Assembly: GCF_947172395.1 (NCBI RefSeq)
Contig: NC_069087.1
Span: 11,427,107-11,491,106, forward strand
Length of the DNA stretch: 64,000 bases
Source of the DNA: Bicyclus anynana
Taxonomy: Eukaryota > Arthropoda > Insecta > Lepidoptera > Nymphalidae
Reading direction: 5' to 3'
Below are positions 1 through 13,700 of this stretch, in pieces. Made by a program: the position numbers and the translations under genes. Each line of letters starts with the position of its first letter. Position 1 is the stretch's first letter. The notes beneath the pieces are model-generated. The model was not told the origin of the DNA. It saw nothing but the letters and a program-made list of their open reading frames with translations, and searched no databases.

Positions 1-1551
1 AACACTTCTCATTCAGTGGTCTTTAATGTTCTGTGGGTTAACGTTACAAGGGTGTTTCCATATACGAGGGAATTTTTCAAAAAGTTATTTATTAAGCGTG
101 GTATTGTTTGATTTGCAACTCAGTACCAACATTTTGTGCATAGTCCATATCGACTGTAATAATACATCGTTCATACATAATTCATGTTAAGTGTCTCCAA
201 CACCAATTATATTTTAAGGTTCAAACTTCAAACCATCCGTTTCTGTTGTCCTAATCTATAATCTAATAAATCAGGCCCGCTTTCCGTTCGCGCTTGAGCT
301 CTAAGAGACTTACGCCAGCTACACACCATCAAGTTTCCGTCAAGTCAAATGGATGTGATCACTGAAAAAAATATCGAAACCATAGCTATAATCATATTTT
401 GATGATTAGGATTCCCTACACATAGAGTAAAACGGAACGCTGTTACTAAGACTCCGTTGCCCGTCCATCCGTGTAGTGATATTTCACAGATAATGTACTT
501 CTGTTACCACTATAAAAACAAAAACTAAAAACAATAAAATAAATATTTAATATTCACAATACAAAGGGTTTATTTACAACAAACGTAATTTTATTGCCTT
601 TTTATAGATAATGGTACGGAACTCTTAGTGCGCGAATCCGACTCGCACTTGTCCGATTATTTTTTCACTGGCCAAATCATTAAGCATCCTGTAGACTTGA
701 CGGTAAATTTGATCGTGAGTGGCTGGCATTACAAATGCGTTTCTAGACCGAGATTCAGTTGTTTTTTAGCTCTTCGCCGTACAAAATACACTTTGCCGTT
801 ACAAAGGCTACACGATCTTTTATGCCGTGCCGCAGAGATCAAAGGGAACGGTATTGCTGTACTTAAAATGAAATTGGCTTTGATAAAAACGACGAATACA
901 CCAAGGCGAACCGATTTGCTATTGAGTATTCTATTTTTGTGGAACGTATTTTTTTGTACTTGTACATGTATATTAAATAAAAAAGTGTGGATTGTACTAG
1001 CTCACCCGGTTATCGTTGTTCTGTCTGTAATACTAAAATCTCGATAGTTACTTGGACAGTAGAAGGGTGAAAAAAACTTTACAACGAAATTCTCATACTT
1101 GCCAATTATACAGTTTCAGTTGTTTCGTTTGCGACCACAAATAATTTATTCAAATACACGCGTCATTCCTACGAGTACATAATACAGAACTTTTGTCAGA
1201 TTATCTTTATTAAGCATCACTCAAAAACTATCCTATACTAAGTACCTATACCTATAATAAAAAAACCACCTTGGAACTCATAGTTATAGCGAAACAGCTA
1301 ACACCTGCCACACTTAACCTGCCACAGACTCTTAAGTTTACAGGGATAATTTTACTAGTAGCGCGCCTAGGACAGTGAAAAAAATCACTTTTACTGCTAA
1401 AGTACCACGACCCCTTAAAGGTGTTTCATAGTTGTATATCTATTTCCCTCTAACATACGATTGTAATAGAGTTTAATAAAGTTGTCTCTTTTCCATCGCC
1501 GACTTTCCTATATTTATATAAGCTGTTCCTGTATGACGTCACTTGTTGCAG
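1..1551. other. Preceding rutabaga intron (3' part), unannotated AT-rich sequence
   Basis: No exon is recognisable. A 420-nt open frame at 628-1047 has no family likeness; its first part coincides with a repeat-like motif. Bases 613-655 (GTACGGAACTC..., ...AATCCGACTCGCACTT) look like a widely dispersed lepidopteran repeat end that I recall only in outline. Otherwise I see nothing functional. Confidence 0.5.
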
Positions 1552-1701
1552 CTGCTGGGCAACGTGGTGGTGTTTGTGTGCGTGAACGTGGTTGGCGCGC
1601 TCATGCACTCGCTCATGGAGAACGCGCAGCGCCGCGCCTTCCTCGACACCAGGAACTGTATTGCAGCACGACTCGACATGGAAGACGAAAACGAAAAACT
1701 G
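1552..1701 (+). CDS. rut: rutabaga exon: last helix of membrane set 1 and linker (50 codons)
   Basis: Acceptor TTGTTGCAG before 1552, donor GTAAGC from 1702. The exon reads LLGNVVVFVCVNVVGALMHS, a hydrophobic helix matching TM6 of the first membrane domain, then ENAQRRAFLDTRNCIAARL and MEDENEKL, the helical linker into the catalytic domain that family members share. It ends on a codon boundary. The exact start is inferred from the first AG in frame; the upstream exon is outside the window, so the start phase is not proved. A CT microsatellite follows just past the donor (about 1712-1730). Confidence 0.85.
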
Positions 1702-4700
1702 GTAAGCGTATTCTCTCTCTCTCTCTCTCTATCGCGTAAGAAGACTCTGAGTTACTTCGCAGGCGATGGAAGTACCAGGGTACTACTACTAGGTACCAGT
1801 ACCCTATTCGTAAAAACGAAGCCATTTAGTGACATGATGACGCTTAGAAGCCAGTCAGAGGTAATTGGTAGAATCATTTTGTACACACAGAATCACAGGT
1901 CACAGAAAACGTACAATACATATGTATTCTGTGACCAAGTTAGCTTTTTATGGCCATTTGTTGCACTGAAGGGATTATTTTGTCGTGTCACACAGCAACG
2001 CATATTTGTGTCACATCGACCACAGATATAAGAAGTAACTAGATTTATAAAGTGCCAACTGTTTGTATTGAAACCAGCGTACCCGGGGGCGTGGCCTTAC
2101 AAACACATTTATAGTGTAATAATACTTATCACACTGATAAACTCTTCACTTAATTGGCTGTTTAATATTTTGTGAAAAAAGAAATATATTACCCTTATTT
2201 TAGAGTTGAAAATTATTTATTACTGTTGTCTCAGAACAAATGAAAATTCTTGAATGAAAATTCATGAATGAAATCTGTAGTACCGCTACTCGTCACTAGT
2301 TGTCTCTATATATAAGCTTTATTACCTTATAAATAAGATTCAAAATGATCCTAACTTTGTTTTATTAATGTTGTCTAGGGATGTGAAATAACGATAGTCT
2401 TAAACATCGATAGTCTCGTTACTCGCAGTAAATAAAACGAACGTCTGTTGTTTAAAAAAAAATTGAATTTTATAAAACTAAGAAGAACAACATAGGTCAA
2501 TAAAAAATTAAAATATATGAAGAAACACACACAAGAAAGTAAAAAACAAGCATTTTTTTTAATGTACCACTCTAAAAAAACATTAATTCAACTGAAACTT
2601 TGCACGATTCGAGTTTACACAACAAAGAAGGTCAAACACAAGTCCATAACTTGTGTACTTGAAAAATTAAGTACTTTCCACGAAACCTTAACAAATAGGG
2701 GATAACCCTATTTCACCCTTTCTATTTTTATATTACAAATTACAATGCGGTTTTGCAAATTTTGCTTCCTCGCCTCGATTCATTTTTTTCCTCTCCGGAT
2801 TCCTAAAAAATAATCCGAAAATTTCATCATTATCGTGTCATCATAATATAATAGTAGTAGATATAAAATATCGATATATTATTATAGACATCCCTAAATG
2901 AATAGCCAAATGACATATGGCAGCTGTTTAAATTCAAAACTAACATAAATCAAAATTACACTTTTTTCAGAAGAATTAAAACAAGAAAAATAAAAACTAT
3001 GTTTTGGTATATTTTTCCTCTTTTATATAAAGCATAATATAATATAAACATTGGAATCATATTTTTAAAATGTTTTGCAGTTTTCTGATAAACTTAATTC
3101 TAGAGGAGATATTAAAAGCATAAAATATGCTGCTTTTCAATTGAAACCTTTGGCTTTGAAATCAATAAAATAATTGTATATTTATTGATTGATTATCTGT
3201 AACAATAAAATAATCGTATTAATCTTGTTTCACTGTCTCAAATCAATAAACATTCCCCTTCGTCGCTTGTGTCTTTTTATTTATTTATTTTATACTGCGG
3301 TGGTGTACACGTACACGTAATTTAATTTTTACTGATTCGACGCTTACATTTCTGTCTTTTTTTTATTAATTGACAGCTCTGTCATGATAGTGGAAACGTG
3401 GTGGTATTTAGAAGGAAAACGGCCACGAGGTAGATCACCAATCCGATGGTCGGATCTTTTCATAGAAACAGCAGCCCACACCTTTTATAATGCCATCTAG
3501 ATGGCCTGTATCCGTACTCGATGGACGAGCATTGTTTATCGAAAGATGACGCCAAGGTGAAAGGCCAAAGAAAATGTTCGTTTAGGTACATTTTATATGC
3601 TTAACAACCAGTTTTTAAATAATATAAAAAGGTACTTCATTTAAAAATTCACTTTATTATTAAAAGCTGGAGCATTCCTAAATATTGAAATTTTGTATGT
3701 TCGACTGACAACGCGCAACTCAGAATCAACGCGCAACTCAGAGCAGTTTAGATTATATTTCGCACGTTAACAATGAAAATTCAAAATTCAAATGGTTACA
3801 ATTTCTTGTTGTAAATTTGATGCAAAATCAATGGGTGTTTTCGTTAAATATAAAATAACAAGGATTATTAATATTAATAATTAATACATTTAATTGGGAA
3901 TAGAAGAATTATTGCAATAAAATCATTTTTGTATATTTTTGATTTATGATAGTTTTGTTGTTGTTGTTGACGCAGCAAATGTATGCCCACTGGTGTCAAC
4001 AGAATCTTCGAGAAATTCGAACTTGTATTAAAATAAAGTAAACTTTAGTACTATCCCCGTAAAGTTCATTTTAGTTTGTGACTTTGAGTAAAATTATTTT
4101 TTCATATTTTAATGAAAATATAATAAAATACGTCTTAACGATGGTACGAAACACCATAATTTGATAAATATTTGTGGCGGCTATCATTTGTGTATTCCAA
4201 AACGGCACAATTCAGCATTTTTCTAATCGTTTTTAATTATTTTCAATTACCGAATTTGACAACCGCAGGACGTAACGTGTCAGTCAACGAAACAAGACTG
4301 CTAGTACATGCGCGGATAGGCTTGCGAAGCTCCGCAGACCCGGGTGTAAGCGGGCCACGCCCCTATGCTACTTCTATTGCTAAAAGCGTTAGCTTTTAGC
4401 GATCTCTGTTCTGTGACATCGACGATCACTAGCGTATACTACGATCTGTGACTACGATAGACATCACACTAACGTTCGTTGTGCCAACTTCAATACATCG
4501 GCTCCCAAATTAAATACAATTTTGTCAAGGAGGAAATCTCTAGAAATACTAAAACTATGATAGATTAAACCACTGCATTTTGGGAGGCCCCTCGTTCATA
4601 TCTGTGTACCCAGGAAAACTAATATTTGATAATCCAACATTTAAACGCATCACTGTCGAGGTCTTGTCTTATTTGTAATTGATTACTATTTTTGAACACA

Positions 4701-7700
4701 TTCACACCAGAGTGTGATGTTTTGTTTATAGCGCGGTGGTAACGTCAGAGTCAATTCACATAGCTGGATAGTAAAAACAAATTGTCCAAATAACGTCTAA
4801 AAACTCGTAATTGTAAAACAAATCAACTCCTGTTTATTTGTTCCGGAGACAAACAAAACGTATAAAACCTTCTCCCAGACTGATTTGCTCTCGGCAAATA
4901 TTTGCCCCGTCACGAACGAGTCCGACCACGAGAGACTAAGTGCGCTTATCATTATTGCTCCAGACTGGCGAACAAAGTTGGGATTTAGCCACGATTTAGC
5001 TCAACAGGCGGAAGAATTTAATGCAGTCGACTACTAAATTATAGATATGCATAGCTACGCTACGCTCGGTAAAGAAACGTCGTACACTTATTAAAAACAA
5101 CATCCAGGAATGGAAAATCAATTTGAAATAACGCTTGTTTTTCAGTTTGCTTGGAACTTTCGTCTGTAAACTTAGATATAGGTATGTGTTTAAGCACTCG
5201 ATAGGTATGTCATATAAAATTGACTGCTTTTATGCATCCAAATAGTGTTCATTTACACGAGCGGCGGCTGCTACCGACGACTGCAGTCGGCGACCCTCGA
5301 CGACTGCGGTGGTCGGTAGCAGTTGCCACTCGTGTAAATGAACCCATAGACTCCTACAGAACAATTTCTGTAGGGTCGTAACTACAGAAATTGTTCTTGG
5401 TATTTGATAGTTCTATAGTCCAGTTCAGTTCAGTTATATAGTTCAGAGATCTGAACCGCTACGTCGTCGAAATTCCTCAGACGCGTACTAAACGGTTTAG
5501 TTCCTCTTTCCTTATATGCACTGCAAAGATGTGGAATGCTCTCCCAGCTTCAGTTTTCCCCACCACCTGCAATATGGGTATCTTCAAGTCAAGAGTGAAT
5601 AGGCATCTTCTAGGCAAGTGCGTTCCACCATAGTCTGCATCATCGCTTACCATCAGGCGTGATTGCAGCTAAGCGCTTGCTTATGCAAAATAAAAAAAAA
5701 TTAAAAAAAATAGTAAATTCTACATAGATATTCACTGTTCATGTACAATGTACATTCTATACTTTAAGTGAAGTTCTCTTGTGCGATAAATTTGACTTTA
5801 GGTCAGGAGAGAATTTTATCAGATTTTTTGGATATTATTTGTTATTTCCATCCGAACTAAATTAAGTCTAATAAAATATAAAATAGGTGTAGGTACAAAA
5901 AGGTAATTCTACGGCAATATCGATTTTCTTTCTAGACTGTAGATCCCTTTTATGTAACCCAGCCTCCAGGCATCATGTTGTAATATATTCATGTCATTAG
6001 GACGAGTTGTTACGGACGGCCTTATAAAAGGTTTTTTTTCTATCCCTTGGGAAAAAAATATTTTTGGCTAACAGATACCCTGTATGTTTATTTTTACATA
6101 ATATTATGGAAAAAGAATGTACAAAAATATGATAAAATTGTCTGTCCGTATTTAATGTTGAATGGGAATCACCTTAATACAATTATAGAATACTGTTGGT
6201 CCCAAAAATTAAATCAAAAGGGGGTGTAACAGAAGTTTAAAGTTTGTATGGAAAGTCTTAAAGTTATCAAGTTACATTTGTAAAAATTGATATGTGTACT
6301 TCTAAAAAAATACTAAATATAATGTAATTCAAGAATTTTCAAAATTCCACCCCCAAATGGTTAAAAAGGGTTTGATGATTTTTTAAAGTAAATAGTTCAT
6401 GTTTTGAGTTATAGTTTTGTAAAATGATAGTTTATGTTTTAAATAAAAGGGGTTGAAATTGGGGTTGAAAGCTTACATAGATTTCCACGCGGACGAAGTC
6501 TCAGGCGCCCATTAGTTCATATCATAAAGCGTGGTCTTGTCAACAGGAACGATTGCTGCTATCCGTACTTCCGCAGCATGTCGCCATGGAGATGAAGAAC
6601 GACATAATATCGCCTGTCGAGGGACAGTTCCACAAGATTTACATACAGAAGCACGAGCAAGTCAGGTGAGTCAGATCGATTATATTAGCAAGGCTTTGCG
6701 CGGTTCACCGCAACGTTATTAGAGCCTAGAGACCTGTATTACTAAACCAACGTTTTGAATGTTCATTAGGTGTTTCTATATTATGTGTTTATGCCATCAA
6801 CAGATCGTATTTGTAAGAAAAAAATTCGATAATCATCTTTAGACATTCTGGCTGGTGGGAGGCTTCGGCCAATGTTTAATTCCTTCCCCTTCTATTTAAA
6901 TTTTCCCATGTTTTATTTAGCCTAAAAATTTACAAAAATATACCATAAAACATGGACGATTTGTATTGAAAAAACGTCAACCTTTTTTTAACCCTTTAGG
7001 GGTTGAGTTTTAAATATATTTGAATCACATTAAATTTCGAATTTTTTATGATTAATGGACTCATTTTTCTAATTTTAACTTTATTTTTGAAGGACTTTTC
7101 ATACAAACTTTTAACCCTTTTGATGTTATTTTAAGTGTCCTATAACCTTCTCCGTGTTATAATCTCAAACCATGCCAAGTTTCTTTTGAATTCGTCTTAC
7201 GTCTTACGTCTAATACGAAAAATATGACCGTTACTGTACCTGATGATTACTTCTTAGTCGGGCAATTCTTTATTATATTATATCTACTACAAAATAAAAT
7301 AGTTTGATGATACAAGGAAATACTTTTCTTGGTTTTTCCTACAGTAATCTGTAAAGGAGTTACGAGTAAAACTGTAAAGTTTCATAGTTTTAGTTATTTT
7401 ACCTTTATCTTGGTTATATATATTTTACTATTGTATGGTGATTTACAGCTGAAGATTGGATGTCCACTGTACATGTTATTATAAAGATTTATGTTGCGTT
7501 ACTTTTACTTGGCAATGTATCTTATCGGAGCATTGCGGTTCTGGCCAACCTCCAAACTGACCCACAAATGGTTCCTCGCGTCTCAATAACCTGCCTTTAT
7601 TGATTCAATTTCACAGCAATACTAATCATAATGATTAAATTAATATTGATATGAACTCTAAACGCTGCGGTAATCAATTTATAAAGCGGTTTAAGTTATC

Positions 7701-10700
7701 TAAACGAGAGCCTACGATGGTCTACTACTTATGTATGATACGAGGATAGGCTGGCAATTGCCAACCTTTTTATAATTAGGTATACTTGGTTATCGCACAT
7801 TCTTACTCTTGGTCCATAAATTGCATATCGTACATCTACGAGTAATTTTAATCAATTCATTCTAAACATTCTCCTTTCCCCTTGAATCAAACGCTAATTG
7901 TGACCATCTATTGATGAAGACTGACCCTCAGATGTGGATTTTCATTTAGGAATCTTAACTTACTTTTAGCTGGTGTGAGGCTTTCGGCCGTGGCTAGTTA
8001 CTACTAGATTTAGCGTCCCGGTACGATATCGTGTAGAAACCGAAAGGGGTGTGGATTTTCATCCTCCACCTAACAAGTTAGCCCGCTTCCATGTTAGATT
8101 GCATCATAACTTGCCATCAGGTGAGATTGTAGTCAAAGGCTATCTTGTAAATATTAAATTAAAAAAAATACATTGGTAGTAAATTTGGTAAAAAATATTA
8201 CAGAAAATAAAAAGGAACAAACGATTCTGAATTCTGAATCGTAAGATTGCATTTTTACCGATGTGACGCAAGTAACCAAATTTGACTCCAATCAAAAGTC
8301 AGGGAGTTCTAATAGCTTTCAAGAACAATGTCATACGGGCCTAGGGACTCGCACGATGGAATGCCAAGAGACAAAGTTTAAATAATGAAAGCTTGTAAAA
8401 TATAAATGGCGAGTGCCCAACAAAGCCAAGACTTCGTTATTAAAGTTCAAATATGTTTGCGCATGACCCATATGCCTATTTACAAAACATCATAAATATT
8501 AAAAATCTGTGTCACATCCCCCTAAACAAAACAAAAGCTCTTGGCTGTGACTAATACGAAGAAGCAAATAAAGCGAAAGTAATTCGGGAAGGCAAGGACA
8601 AGGGGTGATGTGTAGCGGCTCTGACGGATCAATTTGCGTAAAATTTGGTGTCATCGTGACAAATTGCTTTTTTCGTGCGGTCATCACCCTGTTTATTGAG
8701 TTAGATCTATGTTTACATTTATTGAGTTCTATCTATGTTTACACATCGTTTTTCTTCAGTTCTGTTCTAAAATAAAATAGATGAAAGCTAAAAAAGATAA
8801 AAGATCACAAGACATCTACTATGAATAAATGCATTAATTATATTAATATTAATTTCTTATAAAAGAACACGGCTAAAACTCACGTCGGACTAGTTTAGAA
8901 ATCATACGGGGCGCTTAGTCATGAGCTAGTTCTGCAACGCAGCACGATCGAAACTGCGACGCGGCGGCACGCGCAGCCGCTCGCAGCGCGCGTTGGGAGA
9001 GAAGCTGAGGCGTGGGGAATGAAGGTTCCGTTACACACATTAATGATATTTAATACTGAATACAAAATATAACAAAACTAGCGGACGCCCGCGACTTCGT
9101 CCGCGTAAATTTCGATGTCAACTTTACTACTACCCCTACCCTACCCTACCCCTACCCTACCCCACCCCTACCCTACCACTACCCCAACCCTACCCTACCT
9201 AACCCCTACATCTACCCTACCCCTACCCTACCCTACCCCAAACCTACCCCTACCTTACCTACACCCTACCCCCATCCTACCCCTACCCCCATCCTACCCC
9301 TACCCTCCCCGTACCCTATCCCTTTCCTACTTTATCTCACGCCTATCCTACCCCTACCCTACCACTTCCCTATCCTACCCGTACCTCTACCCTACCACTA
9401 CCCTACCTCTACCCTACTACTACCCTAAACCCAGCCCTAAACCTACCCTACCCCTACGCTTTCCTACCCGTACCCTACCCTACTCTATAAATTGTCTATC
9501 TTACTCCTACCCTTAATAAAATCGGTCCAGCCCTTCGAGAGTGGTGCGATGACCGAGGGAAATAGAGACTTCTATGCTAATTATATAAATAGGTAAAGTT
9601 TGTGTGGTTGTAGGAGGTAATCTCTGGATCTACTGGACCGATTTGGAAAATTGTTTTACCAATAGAAAGCTACGTTATTTGCGAGTGTCATAGGCTATGT
9701 TTGATCCCCATATTCACACGGGAACGGAAACTACGTAAATGAAAACGCGTGGCGTCATATAGCGGAATTTATGCATCTTTTAGTAATTTTGTATTATTTC
9801 CGAAACTATTTAAGTAATTAACATACAGTAAGGGCAAATCTTATCTCCATAATATCCTTGTGATTATTAAATAATTTATTTTAATAAGGATTAAAGTTTA
9901 GTTGTATAAATAATGACGTAAACCTAAGTATATAAAATTAATAATTTTTAAAACACAAAAGGTACTATATCTGCTAATATATAGAAGATAGATATATGGT
10001 GTCGCGGACTTTTTTGTAGAACTTTTAAAGATACATAAAGTCTCTATACATTAATTTCAATTTTACACAATAGTTAAGGCAGAGCGTGCGAATAAGTCTG
10101 TTTAAGAGGATTTTCAGTCCGACCTGTATGACAAAAACTGTGATATCTCGGCTAATATATATGATACCTATATAAAATATAGCCTATAGCACTCCCTGAT
10201 AATGTAGCATTCTACTGGTGAAAGAATTTTTAAAATCGGACCAGTAGTTCCGAAGATTACCCCATTTAAAAAATGTGACAAACTTACAAACTTACAAACT
10301 TTACCTCTTTATAATATTAGTATAGATGTATAAAATGTAGGCAACAACCGAGTACCGAGTATTGCTGTAGGTATCCAACTGGCTATAGCACAGATTTGTG
10401 ATATAGTATCTAAGATAGTATTCTATGGTTTATTAACTTGAGCTTTAGTGTAAGTGCCAATATAATGAAGTTGTCTTCTCGCAATTAGTTATATTAAAAT
10501 TTTTGAAAGGCACGTTTGAATCTCCTTTGGAGTTTATTTTTATTATAGTTAACATCCAACAGGTTTTTAATTTAAATACACAAAAAATCTTAAAATACAA
10601 CTTTTATATTTCAAATGTTCAGATTTTAAATAAATACAAAAACGTATCAAAAAAATATTCTATGGTTTTTATTAAAAATACTCACTGTATCGACTTAACA

Positions 10701-13700
10701 CGAATGTTTTGTGTATACAATCGATAGCTTTTAAAACGAGCTAACGATTAAAACCATAATGAAAGTTCTATTTCTTTGAGTCAAAACTAAAAGGAAATTT
10801 CCTAAAAAACCTACAAAATGACCGCAAATTAGCAGCGCTTCCCTCTCCACTACATATGACTTACTAGCTCACGCCGCGCTGTTTCGCGTGGTTCCCGTTC
10901 CCGTAGGAATACGGATATAATATATAGCCTTCCTCGATAAATTCGATATCTAACACTGAAATAATTTTTCAAATCGGACCAGTAGTTCCTGAGATTAGCG
11001 CGTTCAATCAAACAGACAAACAAACTCTTCAGCTTTTTAATATTAGTATAAATAAGAGTTTTAACAGAGCGTAAAAAAATCTTTGATCCTTCTCTATCCT
11101 ATGGTGGATAAATAAGATAGTTACGTAGCTACAGTACCAAACGGTATCCCCTGATTTTGTAACATTCGGTTTTTTGACACCCTACTATGGAAGCAATTTT
11201 AAAGACGTATTCACATCAAATAAATCTAAAAAGAATAAATAAGAATATACGCAAACACAATACGTGAAAATAACTTGTAAAATGGTTACTATTTTCAAAC
11301 ACCAACGCAATTAAATATTCACTTGGCACTACCATTATGTCTCATGTTCAAAGTAATGATGTAATTCACACATCAGTGGTCGCTACGCTTCGAGTCATTG
11401 ACACGTCTTGAACGACAACACATACCTACCATCTCTAATGTTCACGTTTGTATAAAGTCCAACTCCTATTATACTATACTACTGTTTACTCCATTTGTAT
11501 ATGTGTCCCCAGATAGCTTTGAAAGACAAGCTTTATTTTTATCTAGCGGCTTTAGGAAATCACAACATTTGTCAATATAGACTACGGAAAATGTACTAAA
11601 ACGTTCGTATTGTTCTGGTCTGCTCGTAAAGTATCGTGTATTTCACCAATTTCAATATCGTACATGTGCCGTAATGTAAAGTAAAATGCACATGTGCCGT
11701 AATGTATTAAAAAACCCTTATCAAACGTTTAAAAACGAACGGTACTTTTTTAAATCTTGGCAAAGAGTGCTCAACATTTTATGAATAAAATTAACTTTGT
11801 GAGATAAAATATAATAAAAAAACTTTTAATTCTTTAATTTTAATAATTTTGACAATAAATGTCAACTGTATAAGAAACACAAAAATATTAATTTACTTTA
11901 TTAGTAATGCTGGCTGTTTTTGGTGCTTTTGTCTAAAAAAACAAACGCTGATGTGCACACTTCGTTATCTGTGCAAAAATGACAAACGTATCAAAATGTC
12001 ATCGGAAAACAGGCAAAGATGCAAATTACTTTTCAGAAAGTGTGTTCAAAATGTGTTTCCTCGCAAATGTGTTATAAAACATCGTATGACATACGTGCGC
12101 TTTGATAATTACAACCTCTGCTTCCTTACTATAGCTCTCGCCTTTGGCTCGAGCTGCAATATCGCCTCGGCTGTAATTTTCAACTTACCGCACTTATATC
12201 ATAATGTACTATTACGGCACGCTTGGCTTTGTTTTTTAAATTATATTAAGGTAAAAAGGGGGAAAATTTCATGTAATAACTTGGTCATTTATTGGGTCAC
12301 AAAATGTAAAAACATGTCAAGTTTTAATTAGGCAGCAGAGGCATTAAAAAGTTAATAATAAATTGAGAGAAAATGTTTTCCTTATATTGAGTCTTAAAAT
12401 TAAGATACGCTCGTAAACGGACAAGGGCGAATAAAGTAAGTTAACAGTCCATTAAGTGGCTAAATTGGAAGTTAATTAATTACATAACTGAAGTAAACAT
12501 TTATAATTTAATGGTTATTTAATACTTTTTAATTCTTTAACGAATAATATTATCAATTTTATTAAACTGGTGAATGTAATGAACGAATGTAATTCGAATG
12601 TAATTTATTGTAATATAATAAATGTAATGAATATTACATTTACTTGTAGGAAATACTCGTGCAAACAGTTTTATATAACTGTTGAATTAAATAAAACATA
12701 ACAACCGAGTTACGCAGCAGCGTATCAGTTATCAACGTATTGTTTGATTAAACGCGCAAATCTCAGAAACTACTGGTCCAATTTGAAAAATTTTTTTGGT
12801 GTTAGATAGCCCATTTATCGAGGACGTCTATAGGCTATATATTATCTCCGTATTCTTACGGGCACGTGAACCACGCGGGTGAAACGGGTCAGCTATTATA
12901 ATAATAAATGTAACAACTACTGTAGAAACATTACGTACGTACAAACGTACTCTAGTCAAAGTATTACATTACCGTAATCGAGACGAGCACAATGCTCACT
13001 CTAATAATGATGCATCTTCAAACATTGCACTTGTGAATGTGAAACTATGCGAATGCATCAATCAGTGTACATTATATTGAGATAGAGAGTTGTACTGTTA
13101 CTTATAATGATACTAGCTAACGCCGCGCGGTTTCACCCGCGTGGTTCCCAGTCCCGTAGGAATACGTGGATAATATATAGCCTATAGCCTTCCTCGATAA
13201 ATGGGCTATCTAACACTGAAATAATTTTTCAAATCGGACCAGTAGTTCCTGAGATTAGCGCGTTCAATCAAACAAACAAACAAACTCTTCAGCAGCAAAA
13301 AATATGTGCAGTAAAATTCGATGAATGGCAGCGTTACGTTTTTTGTGCGCAACCTATTCTGCACACCATGCGCAAGCTGTTGGCGGGCGCGAACTCCGCG
13401 GCCTGCTGCTCCTCGGTTGCGCACCTTTCATTTTTCTGGCGTAGGTATTGAGAAGTACATAGTGTATGCTGCGGGGCAACATACACCTATGTAGACAGTC
13501 GATCTGAAAGAGTAAACTCCATTCGTGCGTGCTGAGCTGAGACATACTTTATTTTTTTGTTTATATTTTATTATAAATTCTATAAGTAGCAGACCGTAGT
13601 TGGGAAGGAAGGGAAGACATTAAGCCGTCGCTCGCGGTCATTATCACTAACATCTGATAGTGATCGGTAAGAGTCAAACACGGTTACAAGACGAAGCTTG

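Larger units (their letters stand above)
1702..6546 (+). other. rutabaga intron, 4.8 kb, repeat-rich
   Basis: Bounded by GTAAGC and ACAG. It holds a dispersed repeat (2021-2241, 4277-4402), an RTE-like LINE remnant (3412-3590), a foldback element and hairpin (5247-5397), a LINE 3' end (5463-5709) and a Helitron-like end just before the next exon. The stretches 2242-3411 and 3591-4276 are AT-rich with nothing identifiable. Confidence 0.8.

Noticed and set aside
628..1047. 139-codon open frame in the first intron
   Set aside because: It starts inside a repeat-like motif and has no recognisable family; the hydrophobic end reflects T-rich sequence.
9119..9515. Possible interstitial telomere array
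   Set aside because: Insect telomere repeat is (TTAGG)n; the units here are CCCTA/CCCCTA and the array sits inside a mobile element with defined ends.
9115..9516. 133-codon open frame rich in Pro, Thr, Tyr and Leu
   Set aside because: It is a by-product of the CCCTA minisatellite; the period, not selection, keeps it open.
11849..12331. 160-codon open frame, the longest in the window
   Set aside because: No domain, no splice or codon pattern like the rutabaga exons, Cys/Asn/Lys-rich as expected from AT-rich sequence, and no second copy to support it.
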